Below, one piece after another: positions 16,017 through 24,119 of a stretch of DNA of 53,801 nt. The position numbers were made by a program, and so were the translations under genes. Each line of letters starts with the position of its first letter. The stretch's first letter is position 1. The stretch comes from Acidobacteriota bacterium (GTDB lineage Bacteria > Acidobacteriota > JAAYUB01): the NCBI GenBank assembly GCA_016935015.1, contig JAFGRT010000030.1, positions 1 through 53,801 of the forward strand, given 5' to 3'. The notes beneath the pieces were generated by a model. It did no database searches and was not told the origin of the DNA. It saw only the letters and a list, made by a program, of their open reading frames with translations.

Positions 16017-18669
16017 GCCGACCTCTGTCCTTTCCGTTCGGGCGGTGCCTATTTTCTGGCTGTTCCTGGTGTTCACGGGAGGGATTCTCGCCGGCGGCAG
16101 TCTGCCGGTGCTGTACCTGCCGGCCGCGGCTGCCGGACTGCCGGCCCTGCTGGTCATGGGGCTGATCTGCCGGCGCCGCGGCCAGAAACGGTCGGCGTTG
16201 CTTTGCGTCGGCCTGGCCGTAGGAGTGGCCGGCATGATCCTGGAAAAATGGGAGGTGAGTCGCTATTCGGCCGCCGTGAACACCCTTGCCCCTCTGCACG
16301 GAGTGATGGAACGGGGGGATGCGGTTCGTATCGAAGGGCGCACCATTGAGATCCCGTACCACGGTTACGAGCGCGAGGCCCTGCAGGCAAGGGTCAGGGT
16401 GGAAAATGTCTGGATCGGCGGCCGCCCGCAGCCATTGTCTTTCACCACGCTGCTGCGGGTGTATCAGCCCGCGCAGTTCACCTTCACCTGGAGCGAAGGG
16501 GATCGTATTCAGTTCCTGGCCCGTTTGACCCGGCCGCGCTGGCTGCGCAACCAGGGGCAGAATCAGGCGGCTATATACTATTGGAATAGTAATATTGTTT
16601 GCCTATGCGCCTGTAAAACCCCGCAGCTGGTCTCGGTGGTGGAAGATCACCCGCCCGGGCTCAGACACCGCTTGCGGGCGACGGTGGACAACGCCGTCGA
16701 GGGCGCGGTAAGCGAATCCGGCGCCCGGAAAGTGGTGCGGGCCCTGCTGCTGGGAATCAGTATGGATGATGCGACGCTGCGCAGTGCGTATGTCGATGCC
16801 GGACTGTACCATCTCCTGGTGATCAGCGGCTTGCACGTAACCCTGGTCATCGGTCTGGTCGGAGCCGTTCTGTGGTTGCTGCGACTGCCGCGAACAGCGG
16901 GGCTGGTGATTCTGTTCGTGTGTCTGGCAGGCTATGCCGAATTTGTCCAGCCCCGGATCTCCATCCTGCGGGCCGTCATTATTATTACTATAATTTTAGT
17001 ATCTAAAGGAATTGATCGCCCGGTCCATTTGCTTAATGTCACGGCCCTGGCCGCCTGGCTGCTGTTATTGTCCCAGCCCTGGTACGTGCATGATCCCGGC
17101 TTTCAGCTGACATTCGCAGCGGTGTTCGCTCTGGCCATCGTTTACCCGGTATGGCAGCATAGCGTGATCGCGCCACTGCACCGGGCGGCGGTGACGGTCT
17201 GCACCACGCAGGTGGATCTGGCTGCGGAGCCGGAACATGTGCGGGCGCGCACCATCCGGTTTACTCTGGAAAGGATCTGGTTTGAATGGTTTCCGCGCCG
17301 GAAGCGCCGGCGGGTACGGCTGGGCTATCTCCTGGGCCTGCGCCTGGCCGCAGCGGTTTTGGCGCCGCTCCTGGCGGGCGTGGCGGTTCTTGCCTTCACC
17401 GCACCCATCCTGGCACACATCCATGCCCCGCTGGCCCCGGCCAGCGTCATCCTGATGCTGCCGGCGCTGCTCATTCTGTGGCCGATACTGATCGTGGTGC
17501 TGTTGGCGATGCCGGCGACGCTGATCTGGGAAGCAGCGGCCGGCTGGCTGCTCCAGCTGGGCGGTGGACTGGCCGCGGCCCTCAACGAGCTGGTGCAGGC
17601 CGCGCCGCTGGCGCCGCGCTGGCTGTATGCCTGGCCCCCGGCGGTCGTCGGAGTGCACCTGGTGCTCCTGCTGTTGCTCGTCCGTTACGGACGCGGCCGA
17701 GCCTTGACGTTACTGGCCCTGATACTGGCCGGTCTGTGGTGCTGGATTACCCCCGTCCCTCAGTCGGAAGGCGCTGTCGGGCTGTCCATGCTGGATGTGG
17801 GGGAAGGGGAAGCCATCCTCATCCGTGGCCGGCGGGGGGAAAGTCTGCTGGTGGATACGGGCGGCTGGCCTGTTTTCGGGGACGAGGCATCAGTCGCCGG
17901 CAGTCGCGGTGACCTGTCCCGGCGTGTCATCATACCGGCACTGCTGAACCAGGGAGTAACGATCCTGGACGCTGTCGTCATCACCCATTTCGATTTCGAC
18001 CACTGCGGGTCGTTACCGGGCCTGATCCGCTCGTTCCCCATCCGCCGCGTCTACTGTTCGGCCAGTGACTGGCGGCGCCAGCCGCTGCTGGCACAGGAAC
18101 TGGCCCGCCAGTTGCAAACAGCGGCCATTCCGCTGATCCCGTTGTCGATGCCGGATCGAATCGACCTGCCGGGGGTGGATCTTGACATCCTGCACCCTGC
18201 CGGAATCACGGCCGCCGCCGAGGGCAACGCCAATTCACTGGTGATCCACGGCCGGTCCGGCGGGTGCTCGTTTCTACTGACCGGCGACATCGACGCCCGG
18301 ACGGAAGGCCTGCTGGCGGCGGCGAACCGACTCCAGCCGGTGGATCTGCTCAAATGCCCCCACCACGGGAGCCGCACCTCCTCGTCCGAGACGTTGCTGC
18401 AGACCACTCGCCCGGCCCTGGCCCTGATCTCCGCCGGACCGCCGTGGCGCTTCAGTCATCCTTCACCCGTGGTCGTGGACCGCCTGAACCGGTGGGGAGT
18501 GCGTTGGTGGTCCACTTACCGTGACGGGCAGATCAGCGTTCGCTTCCGGGACAACCGGCTGGAAGTGGAATGCCCCGTGCCGGATACCCCGCTGGACTTC
18601 CCGCCCCCTCCGCTGGTAATCCCTCGTACTTCGAACGCGTCGCCGCGTGAAATTTCATTCGCGAATTAA
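16000..18669 (+). CDS. comEC: ComEC/Rec2 DNA-uptake channel protein
   Basis: An 889-residue membrane protein of the ComEC family, which carries single-stranded DNA across the inner membrane during natural transformation. The N-terminal 190 residues carry membrane helices and an OB-like DUF4131 domain (RIEGRTIEIP, DRIQFLARLTRPRWLRN). A multi-helix competence domain follows (GLYHLLVISGLHVTLV; HDPGFQLTFAAVFALA). The C-terminal metallo-beta-lactamase domain (from about residue 595) has H663 in THFDFDHCG, FLLTGDID and LKCPHHGSRTS, so its metal site looks intact. The ATG at 16000 overlaps the methyltransferase stop; an ATG at 15979 is the alternative. Two copies of the 16-bp palindrome lie inside the gene. 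A ComEA-like gene follows. Confidence 0.92.
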   Translation: MNTVPEPTSVLSVRAVPIFWLFLVFTGGILAGGSLPVLYLPAAAAGLPALLVMGLICRRRGQKRSALLCVGLAVGVAGMILEKWEVSRYSAAVNTLAPLHGVMERGDAVRIEGRTIEIPYHGYEREALQARVRVENVWIGGRPQPLSFTTLLRVYQPAQFTFTWSEGDRIQFLARLTRPRWLRNQGQNQAAIYYWNSNIVCLCACKTPQLVSVVEDHPPGLRHRLRATVDNAVEGAVSESGARKVVRALLLGISMDDATLRSAYVDAGLYHLLVISGLHVTLVIGLVGAVLWLLRLPRTAGLVILFVCLAGYAEFVQPRISILRAVIIITIILVSKGIDRPVHLLNVTALAAWLLLLSQPWYVHDPGFQLTFAAVFALAIVYPVWQHSVIAPLHRAAVTVCTTQVDLAAEPEHVRARTIRFTLERIWFEWFPRRKRRRVRLGYLLGLRLAAAVLAPLLAGVAVLAFTAPILAHIHAPLAPASVILMLPALLILWPILIVVLLAMPATLIWEAAAGWLLQLGGGLAAALNELVQAAPLAPRWLYAWPPAVVGVHLVLLLLLVRYGRGRALTLLALILAGLWCWITPVPQSEGAVGLSMLDVGEGEAILIRGRRGESLLVDTGGWPVFGDEASVAGSRGDLSRRVIIPALLNQGVTILDAVVITHFDFDHCGSLPGLIRSFPIRRVYCSASDWRRQPLLAQELARQLQTAAIPLIPLSMPDRIDLPGVDLDILHPAGITAAAEGNANSLVIHGRSGGCSFLLTGDIDARTEGLLAAANRLQPVDLLKCPHHGSRTSSSETLLQTTRPALALISAGPPWRFSHPSPVVVDRLNRWGVRWWSTYRDGQISVRFRDNRLEVECPVPDTPLDFPPPPLVIPRTSNASPREISFAN
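16576..16591. repeat. 16-bp palindrome copy 3 (inside comEC)
   Basis: TACTAT-TGGA-ATAGTA is a perfect 6-bp inverted repeat. Flanking bases are AT-rich (CTATA before, ATATTG after) in an otherwise G+C-rich gene. Confidence 0.8.
16986..17001. repeat. 16-bp palindrome copy 4 (inside comEC)
   Basis: TACTAT-AATT-TTAGTA has one mismatch in the arms. The surrounding 35 bases (about 16975-17010) are almost entirely A and T. Confidence 0.75.
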
Positions 18670-18696
18670 TTGAATTTATCGTATTTTAACTTACTG

Positions 18697-18720
18697 TATA
18701 AAAGAGAATAATTGTTCTCT
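18697..18720. promoter_or_regulatory. Possible -10 with overlapping dyad upstream of comEA
   Basis: TATAAA (18697-18702) is followed directly by AGAGAATAATTGTTCTCT (18703-18720), an 18-bp dyad with one mismatched pair. It lies in the AT-rich 171-base gap between comEC and the ComEA-like gene. Such a site next to a -10 could be an operator; no good -35 was found. Confidence 0.35.
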
Positions 18721-18840
18721 GATTCAGGACCTCCATATTTTTTCCGCATATTTTCATTTCGGTGCGTTTATTACGTTGGAAGTGCAAGACAACCAGCGCG
18801 CAGGATGTCTGACGATTTTCAAATCAACAATTGGAGGTTC

Positions 18841-19161
18841 ATGATGAAAAGAAATGTCTACCTGATGGCCACGATGGTGTGCTGTCTTTGCCTGACAATG
18901 GCGGCCCTGGCCGGAGCGGTTGCCCGCAGTGAGGGAGCCACGGTCCAGCCGACCAAGGAAGAGGTGGGCAAGGTGAACATCAACACCGCCTCGGCTGAAC
19001 AACTGGAGTCCCTGCCTGGAATCGGTCCCAAAATTGCCCAGCGTATCATCATCTGGCGCAAGGAAAACGGGAAATTCCAGAAAATAGAAGACATTTTGGC
19101 CGTCAAGGGTATCGGTGAGAAGAAATATGCCCGCCTGAAAGAACTGATCACAGTGGAATGA
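18841..19161 (+). CDS. Secreted ComEA-like helix-hairpin-helix DNA-binding protein
   Basis: A 106-residue protein with a signal peptide or anchor at residues 1-27 (hydrophobic YLMATMVCCLCLTMAALAGAVA) and a C-terminal pair of helix-hairpin-helix motifs: VNINTASAEQLESLPGIGPKIAQRI and IEDILAVKGIGEKKYARL (both hairpins GIGxK). ComEA proteins bind double-stranded DNA in the periplasm and pass it to ComEC, whose gene lies just upstream. The ATG at 18841 follows TTGGAGG by 3-4 bases and starts a convincing signal peptide, unlike upstream in-frame starts. It is followed by a strong terminator. Short HhH proteins of this kind also occur outside competence, so the role is probable rather than proven. 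Confidence 0.82.
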   Translation: MMKRNVYLMATMVCCLCLTMAALAGAVARSEGATVQPTKEEVGKVNINTASAEQLESLPGIGPKIAQRIIIWRKENGKFQKIEDILAVKGIGEKKYARLKELITVE

Positions 19162-19189
19162 CCGGCGTGACGGCGTTCCGGGGAATCGA

Positions 19190-19217
19190 CCGCCCGCTTT
19201 GCGCGGGCGGTTTTTTT
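19190..19217 (+). terminator. Rho-independent terminator after the comEA-like gene
   Basis: CCGCCCGC (19190-19197) pairs with GCGGGCGG (19203-19210) around a 5-base loop, followed by seven T residues. It is the clearest terminator in the window. Confidence 0.9.
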
Positions 19218-19227
19218 CTAAATAGTT

Positions 19228-19245
19228 GTAAAATTGTATGTTTAC
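19228..19245. promoter_or_regulatory. Inverted repeat upstream of the redox-operon promoter
   Basis: GTAAA (19228-19232) and TTTAC (19241-19245) form an 18-bp dyad with an 8-base centre. It is centred about 55 bases before the predicted start site, where an activator could sit. The arms are short and the region is AT-rich, so chance is possible. Confidence 0.25.
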
Positions 19246-19256
19246 TGAATTTTTAC

Positions 19257-19285
19257 TTGACTTTTCCCTCCTTTCTAGGTAATAC
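19257..19285 (+). promoter_or_regulatory. Strong sigma-70 promoter of the hydrogenase-type subunit operon
   Basis: TTGACT (19257-19262) and TAATAC (19280-19285) are exactly 17 bases apart. Transcription would begin near 19292, giving a leader of about 60 bases that ends in AAAAAGGAGG before the ATG at 19354. Confidence 0.75.
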
Positions 19286-19353
19286 CGAAGTAGCAAAGAA
19301 CCGTTCGCTGTCAAGCCTCATTCCGCGCATCAAGCGGAGAAAAAGGAGGACGG

Positions 19354-20406
19354 ATGTCTCATCGGGTCATGCAGAAAGAACATATCTGGACTTTCGTGGA
19401 AAATCTGGCCCGTAGCCACCGGCTGGTGGGTCCGGTGGCCCGCCCCGGCAACCAAATTTCCTTCGAATATCTGGATGACCACTGGCGGGATATGGTCCTC
19501 GATTATCCCCCCAGCCAGTACCCACCCAAATCCATCCTGTTCCCCCGCCGGGAGACGCTGCTGACATTTACTATCAATGGCGAGCCTCCCCAAGTCAGCG
19601 CCACGGTCACGGCCGAGCCGACGGCCATCTTCGGCATTCATGCCTGTGATCTGCATGGTATCCGTTGTCTGGACATGGTGTTTGCCGATGGCGTCCCGGA
19701 CCCTTACTATCACGCCCGCCGTGCGGCGGCTCTGCTCATCGGTGTGTCGTGCCGGCCTGATGCCGAGTGCTTTTGTGCCAGCATGGGCACGTTATTTCCG
19801 CCGGAAGGCGGCTTTGATCTCTTTCTTACGGATCTGGACACGGCCTGGCTGGTGCAGGTCGGCAGCGAAAAAGGTGCGGCCGCCCTGGCGGATAACGTCG
19901 AATGCCGGGAGGCCACCGCCGAGCAGATCCGGCAGGGACAGGAGCGCTTGGCTGCCCGGGCGCTGCAACAGAAAGGGATCCATATCCGGGTGGAGCATCT
20001 GCCCCTCTTGTTCGGGGGCGAATATCATGATCCCATCTGGGACGAGCTGGGGGAACGCTGTATTTCCTGCGGCGAATGCAATTTCGTTTGCCCGACCTGC
20101 TATTGTTTCGATGTGGCCGACGAAATGGATCCGCACGATTCAACTTCCGGCCGGCGCGTCCGAACCTGGGACGCCTGCCAGTTGCCGGATTTCGCGGTCG
20201 TGGCGGGTGGCAAGAACTATCGGGATACCGCTGCGCAGCGGAACCGTCACCGCTTCTATCGAAAATTCCTGTATCCGGTGCTGAAATACAAGAAATCCTT
20301 CTGTGTCGGCTGTGGTCGCTGTGTGCGCAGCTGCCCGGTGGATATCCAAATCGTGGACACGGTGAATCATTTTGTAGAACAGAACCTGCCGGGAGGGAAA
20401 TCATGA
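19354..20406 (+). CDS. Hydrogenase/sulfur reductase beta-type iron-sulfur subunit (HydB/AsrA family)
   Basis: A 350-residue electron-transfer protein of the family that includes the sulfhydrogenase beta subunit and anaerobic sulfite reductase subunit A. The N-terminal two thirds contain family segments such as FGIHACDLHGIRCLDMVF and SCRPDAECFC. The C-terminus has two ferredoxin-like [4Fe-4S] motifs, CISCGECNFVCPTC from C236 and CVGCGRCVRSCPVD from C317. It would pass electrons between the FAD subunit encoded next and a catalytic partner. It overlaps that gene by 4 bases (ATGA). The alpha and delta hydrogenase subunits, or sulfite reductase AsrC, are not in the window. Confidence 0.87.
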   Translation: MSHRVMQKEHIWTFVENLARSHRLVGPVARPGNQISFEYLDDHWRDMVLDYPPSQYPPKSILFPRRETLLTFTINGEPPQVSATVTAEPTAIFGIHACDLHGIRCLDMVFADGVPDPYYHARRAAALLIGVSCRPDAECFCASMGTLFPPEGGFDLFLTDLDTAWLVQVGSEKGAAALADNVECREATAEQIRQGQERLAARALQQKGIHIRVEHLPLLFGGEYHDPIWDELGERCISCGECNFVCPTCYCFDVADEMDPHDSTSGRRVRTWDACQLPDFAVVAGGKNYRDTAAQRNRHRFYRKFLYPVLKYKKSFCVGCGRCVRSCPVDIQIVDTVNHFVEQNLPGGKS

Positions 20407-21230
20407 CGGACTCACCCTATGTGCCCCGCTGGGCCACCATCCGGCATATCCGCCGCGAAACGCCTTCGGTGAAGCGACTGGAACTGGAACTTGACAATGG
20501 ACAAGCGCTGGGGCATCAGTCCGGGCAATTTGTTGAGGCCGGTATCTTGGGGCTGGGCGAAGCGCCTTTCTCCGTCAGTTCCTCGCCGCGGCGCACGGAT
20601 AGTTTCGATCTGGTGATCCGGTCAGTAGGAACGGTATCGGAAAAACTGCACGGATTAAAAACAGGCGACCGGATCGGCATCCGGGGTCCTTTCGGCCATG
20701 GCTTTGAACTCGCCCGATTCCGCAACCGGGATGTGCTGGTCGTCGCCAGTGAAATGGGTCTGGCCACCCTGCGATCGCTGGTGCATGAACTGCTGGAAGA
20801 ACGCCTTCTTTACGGCCGGCTGATGGTCCTGGTGAGCGCGCCCACACCGGAGCAGCTCCTCTTCAAGGATGAGCTGGCGGAGTGGACCAATCGTCGGGAT
20901 ATCGATTTTTATGTGACGGTCGACCGCGCACTTGACCGGGAATGGAGCGGCCATATCGGGGTTGTCACCACCCTGTTTCAACAACTGCAGTTCGATCCCA
21001 AACAGACGGTGACGGCCATCTCCGGGCCTCCGGTCATGTACAAGTATGCGTTGCTGGAATTGCTGGGGAGGGGTGTAGCGCCGGCCAGCATATTCCTGAC
21101 CATGGAGCGGCGGATGCGATGCGGCGTAGGCAAATGCGGGCATTGTCAGATCAACAACGTCTACGTCTGCCAGAGAGGACCGGTACTGTCCTACGCCGAT
21201 GCCGGCAAGCTGGAAGAAGCGTTTGTCTGA
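20403..21230 (+). CDS. FAD/NAD(P)-binding [2Fe-2S] oxidoreductase subunit (HydG/AsrB family)
   Basis: A 275-residue flavoprotein of the ferredoxin-NADP reductase fold, homologous to hydrogenase gamma subunits and AsrB. It has the FAD-binding GEAPFSVSSSP (Arg-Tyr-Ser-like motif), GIRGPFGHGF, an NAD(P)-binding region (VLVVASEMGLATLRSLV; SGPPVMYKYAL), and a C-terminal [2Fe-2S] site C240-X4-C245-X2-C248-X7-C256 (RCGVGKCGHC...VC). It exchanges electrons between NAD(P)H and the partner iron-sulfur subunit. The ATG at 20403 overlaps the upstream stop and follows GGGAGGG. The nucleotide preference (NADH or NADPH) cannot be read from the sequence. Confidence 0.87.
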   Translation: MTDSPYVPRWATIRHIRRETPSVKRLELELDNGQALGHQSGQFVEAGILGLGEAPFSVSSSPRRTDSFDLVIRSVGTVSEKLHGLKTGDRIGIRGPFGHGFELARFRNRDVLVVASEMGLATLRSLVHELLEERLLYGRLMVLVSAPTPEQLLFKDELAEWTNRRDIDFYVTVDRALDREWSGHIGVVTTLFQQLQFDPKQTVTAISGPPVMYKYALLELLGRGVAPASIFLTMERRMRCGVGKCGHCQINNVYVCQRGPVLSYADAGKLEEAFV

Positions 21231-21330
21231 CTTGAACTGAATGGCGGCATTCCGGAATCGCTGTCCGAGAGGTCGGACCGGGGGTTGATCGGCCCCGGCC
21301 GGGGCAGCGGATTCCGATGCGGGGCTGAAC

Positions 21331-21768
21331 ATGAGTAAACGGGATACTGCGGAGGTTGCCGTGCCGAAGAGGATACTGATCATCGATGATGACGCCGACA
21401 TTGTGGAAGCCATGCGAATGGTCCTGGAAGCGAACGATTTTGAGATATCCACTGCTTTCACCGGGGCCGAGGGACTGGAAAAAGTCAAGCAGGTGCGACC
21501 GGACCTCATCATTCTCGATGTGATGATGGAAGACGACACCGCCGGCTTCCGGGTGTCGTGGTCGTTACGCAACCGGGACCCCCACTCCGAATATGCCGAG
21601 TACCGCGACATCCCCCTGCTCATGATCTCCGCCGTGTCGGAAATGAAGGGTTTTCGCTTCGATCCCCGCCGGGACGGGGATTATCTGCCAGTGAACGAGT
21701 TTTTGTCGAAACCGGTAATGCCGCTGGACCTGATCGAAAAAGTCGATGCCCTGTTATCTCGCGAGTAA
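21331..21768 (+). CDS. Stand-alone response regulator receiver protein
   Basis: A 145-residue CheY-like receiver with no output domain. Seen are the acidic pair in LIIDDDADI, the phospho-accepting D63 in LIILDVMMED, a Ser/Ala in MISAVSE at the switch position, and the KP pair in FLSKPVMP. An insertion between strand 3 and helix 4 (NRDPHSEYAEY and a segment near residue 110) makes it longer than CheY. The start may be the ATG at 21331 or the GTG at 21361, which has GGAGG before it. The histidine kinase gene follows after 12 bases, so the two form a two-component pair. Confidence 0.9.
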   Translation: MSKRDTAEVAVPKRILIIDDDADIVEAMRMVLEANDFEISTAFTGAEGLEKVKQVRPDLIILDVMMEDDTAGFRVSWSLRNRDPHSEYAEYRDIPLLMISAVSEMKGFRFDPRRDGDYLPVNEFLSKPVMPLDLIEKVDALLSRE

Positions 21769-21780
21769 GGTAAACAGACA

Positions 21781-23148
21781 GTGGATTTGAGATTTATTCC
21801 GCTGGAACGGGAACTGTCGGATCGACTCCATTGGTTTATCCGATTGCGCTGGTTCGCCATCGCCGGTCTGACGATGTTCAGCGTGGTGGGGCCGCTGTTG
21901 ATCCAGGGTCTATCGACGGTTCTGCTGCTGTCCATCGCCGGAGTGATCCTGCTCTACAATTTGCTGTTCCTGGTTCTGGAAAAGCGGTGGAACGTCACCT
22001 ACCTGATCCATTGTCAGGTGCTGCTGGACTGGCTGGCCCTGACGGTGCTCTGCCACCAGACGGGGGGCATCGACAGTCCGTTCGTGCTGTTTTTTGTTTT
22101 CCATGTCATCCTGATATCCATGCTGACCAACCGCCGGGGATGTTTCGCCCAGGGTTTCATGTCCATCGTGCTGATCTGTATCATGATCGTCGTCGAAAAA
22201 ACGGGATTGTTTCCCATACCGGAAATCCCCGGTTTCAACATTGCCGCCCATTATGAACGGACGGATTACCTGCTGCTGTACATCCTCTCCTTTGCTGGCG
22301 TGGTCATGTTCACCATCTACCTGACCACGTCCATCGTCCAGCAGCTGCGACAGCGTGAGGAAAAACTCATCACCCTCCAGCAGAATCTCAGCCGGTCGTA
22401 CCAGGAGCTGGTGGAACTGGATGCAGCCAAATCGCGGTTCGTCCGGACGGTGGCCCATGAGATCCGCAGTCCCATGGCGGCGACTCAGAGTTTGCTGCGG
22501 GTGGCCCTGGACGGTTTCGCCGGAGATATCAACGAAAAGGTCCGCGACCTGCTCGTGCGCTCGGAACGACGTATCATTCAGCTGCTGGATCTGGTCAACG
22601 AACTGCTGGACCTGGTCCGTGGCGGGCAGACCCTGCCCGAAGAGGACAAGTCCGACATCAATGTCTATGAGGCGATTTCGCGTATCCTCAGTCACATGGA
22701 GGGCCGGGCCGAGGAAAAAAATATCCATCTGAAGTTCAGAATGCCGGACACCCAAGTCATTTTTCGGGGCGACGAGCAGGATCTGGAGCGGATCTTTCAG
22801 AATCTGGTGGGTAACGCCATCAAGTACACTCCGCCAAAGGGGTATGTCAAAGTGATCGGCCGGCTGCGGCGCGACAATTTCCTGCTGTTCAAGGTGTGTG
22901 ATACCGGTATCGGGATTCCTGAGAAGGAAGTCCCACGCGTTTTCGATGAATTCTTCCGGGCTTCCAACGCCAAGCGCAGCCAGAGAAACGGTACGGGCCT
23001 CGGATTGTCCATCGTTAAAAAAACCATTGAAAAGTATGGCGGACAAATCAAATTACACAGCAAGGAAGGCAAGGGCAGCTGCTTTTCCGTGTACCTGCCG
23101 GTCATTGTTCTGAAAGACGAACCACCGCTAAAGGGATATAGAAGTTGA
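21781..23148 (+). CDS. Membrane sensor histidine kinase
   Basis: A 455-residue kinase with an N-terminal block of about five or six membrane helices (residues 20-195) and little extracytoplasmic sequence, so it probably senses a membrane or redox state rather than a periplasmic ligand. A short coiled coil leads to the HisKA domain with phospho-accepting H226 in VAHEIRSPM. The HATPase domain has the N box FQNLVGNAIKYTPP, the G1 box DTGIGIPE, the F box FDEFFRASN and the G2 box GTGLGLSIV. All catalytic motifs are intact. The gene starts with a GTG and is paired with the receiver gene just upstream, between two redox gene pairs, which suggests redox control. Confidence 0.92.
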   Translation: MDLRFIPLERELSDRLHWFIRLRWFAIAGLTMFSVVGPLLIQGLSTVLLLSIAGVILLYNLLFLVLEKRWNVTYLIHCQVLLDWLALTVLCHQTGGIDSPFVLFFVFHVILISMLTNRRGCFAQGFMSIVLICIMIVVEKTGLFPIPEIPGFNIAAHYERTDYLLLYILSFAGVVMFTIYLTTSIVQQLRQREEKLITLQQNLSRSYQELVELDAAKSRFVRTVAHEIRSPMAATQSLLRVALDGFAGDINEKVRDLLVRSERRIIQLLDLVNELLDLVRGGQTLPEEDKSDINVYEAISRILSHMEGRAEEKNIHLKFRMPDTQVIFRGDEQDLERIFQNLVGNAIKYTPPKGYVKVIGRLRRDNFLLFKVCDTGIGIPEKEVPRVFDEFFRASNAKRSQRNGTGLGLSIVKKTIEKYGGQIKLHSKEGKGSCFSVYLPVIVLKDEPPLKGYRS

Positions 23149-23201
23149 TTCCTCCCTTCAATATATGTAAAGTGATGAAATAATATGGCAAGGAGTCTGC
23201 C

Positions 23202-24077
23202 TTGAAAAAAGACAAAAAGAACAGCGAGCCGCTGATTCAGGACTTCACCAGCTCCTTTACAGTCGTCTACAAAGAGGAAATGGCCAAGCGCACCATCTGC
23301 CGGATGGATATCGAGGCGCCTCTTATCGCCCGTAAGGCCAGGGCCGGGCAGTTCATCGTGTTGCGGGTGCGGGAGGGTGGTGAGCGCATTCCCATGACCA
23401 TCACGGACAAGGATCCGGAAAAAGGGACCATCACCATCTTCTATCAGGTCATCGGCAAGACCACCGCCCTCATGCGCACCTTGAAGGTCGGTGAGTCCTT
23501 CGCCGATGTGGTGGGTCCACTGGGCGTCCCGGACGAAATCGAGAGCGTCGGGAAGATCGTGATGGTCGGCGGCGGCACGGGTACGGCGGTTCTGTACCAT
23601 ATCACCAAGGCCTATCGGGAAAAAGACAATTACATCGTCGGGATCATCGGTGGTCGTGAAAAGGAACTCATCATCCTTGAAAAAGAGATGGGCGTCCTGT
23701 GTGACGAACTGATCATCACCACAGACGACGGCAGCTACGGCGAACGCGGCCTGGTCACCGATGCCTTGACCCGAGTTCTCAAGGACTCGCCGGATATCCG
23801 CCTGGTGTGGGGTATCGGTCCGCTGGCCATGATGAAGGCCGTGGCCAATCTGACGCGTCCGTATCGCATCAAAACCATGGTGAGCCTCAACCCCATCATG
23901 GTGGACGGCACGGGCATGTGTGGTTGCTGCCGCGTGACCGTCGCGACACAGACCAAATTCTGCTGTGTGGACGGGCCGAGTTTTGACGGCCATGAAGTTG
24001 ATTTCGATGAACTGCTGAAGCGTAAAGGCATGTACTTCCCGCAGGAGCGGGAATCCCTGCTCTTCTCTGTGCGCTAG
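23202..24077 (+). CDS. nfnA: NfnA: ferredoxin-NADP reductase-like subunit of the Nfn transhydrogenase
   Basis: A 291-residue sulfide/dihydroorotate dehydrogenase-type FAD protein. With NfnB it should form NADH-dependent reduced ferredoxin:NADP oxidoreductase, which bifurcates electrons from NADPH to NAD and ferredoxin. Seen are GQFIVLRVREGGERIPMTI (FAD binding), VMVGGGTGTAVLYHI (NAD binding), and a [2Fe-2S] region with D235, C240, C242, C243 and C256 or C257 (DGTGMCGCC, then KFCCVDGP). Asp and Cys ligands of this kind are known in NfnA. It starts with TTG at 23202, supported by AAGGAG seven bases upstream. NfnB follows 42 bases later. Confidence 0.88.
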   Translation: MKKDKKNSEPLIQDFTSSFTVVYKEEMAKRTICRMDIEAPLIARKARAGQFIVLRVREGGERIPMTITDKDPEKGTITIFYQVIGKTTALMRTLKVGESFADVVGPLGVPDEIESVGKIVMVGGGTGTAVLYHITKAYREKDNYIVGIIGGREKELIILEKEMGVLCDELIITTDDGSYGERGLVTDALTRVLKDSPDIRLVWGIGPLAMMKAVANLTRPYRIKTMVSLNPIMVDGTGMCGCCRVTVATQTKFCCVDGPSFDGHEVDFDELLKRKGMYFPQERESLLFSVR

Positions 24078-24119
24078 CCGGCGAGTGTAGCCATAAAAAT
24101 CCAGGAAAAGGGCCACGCA

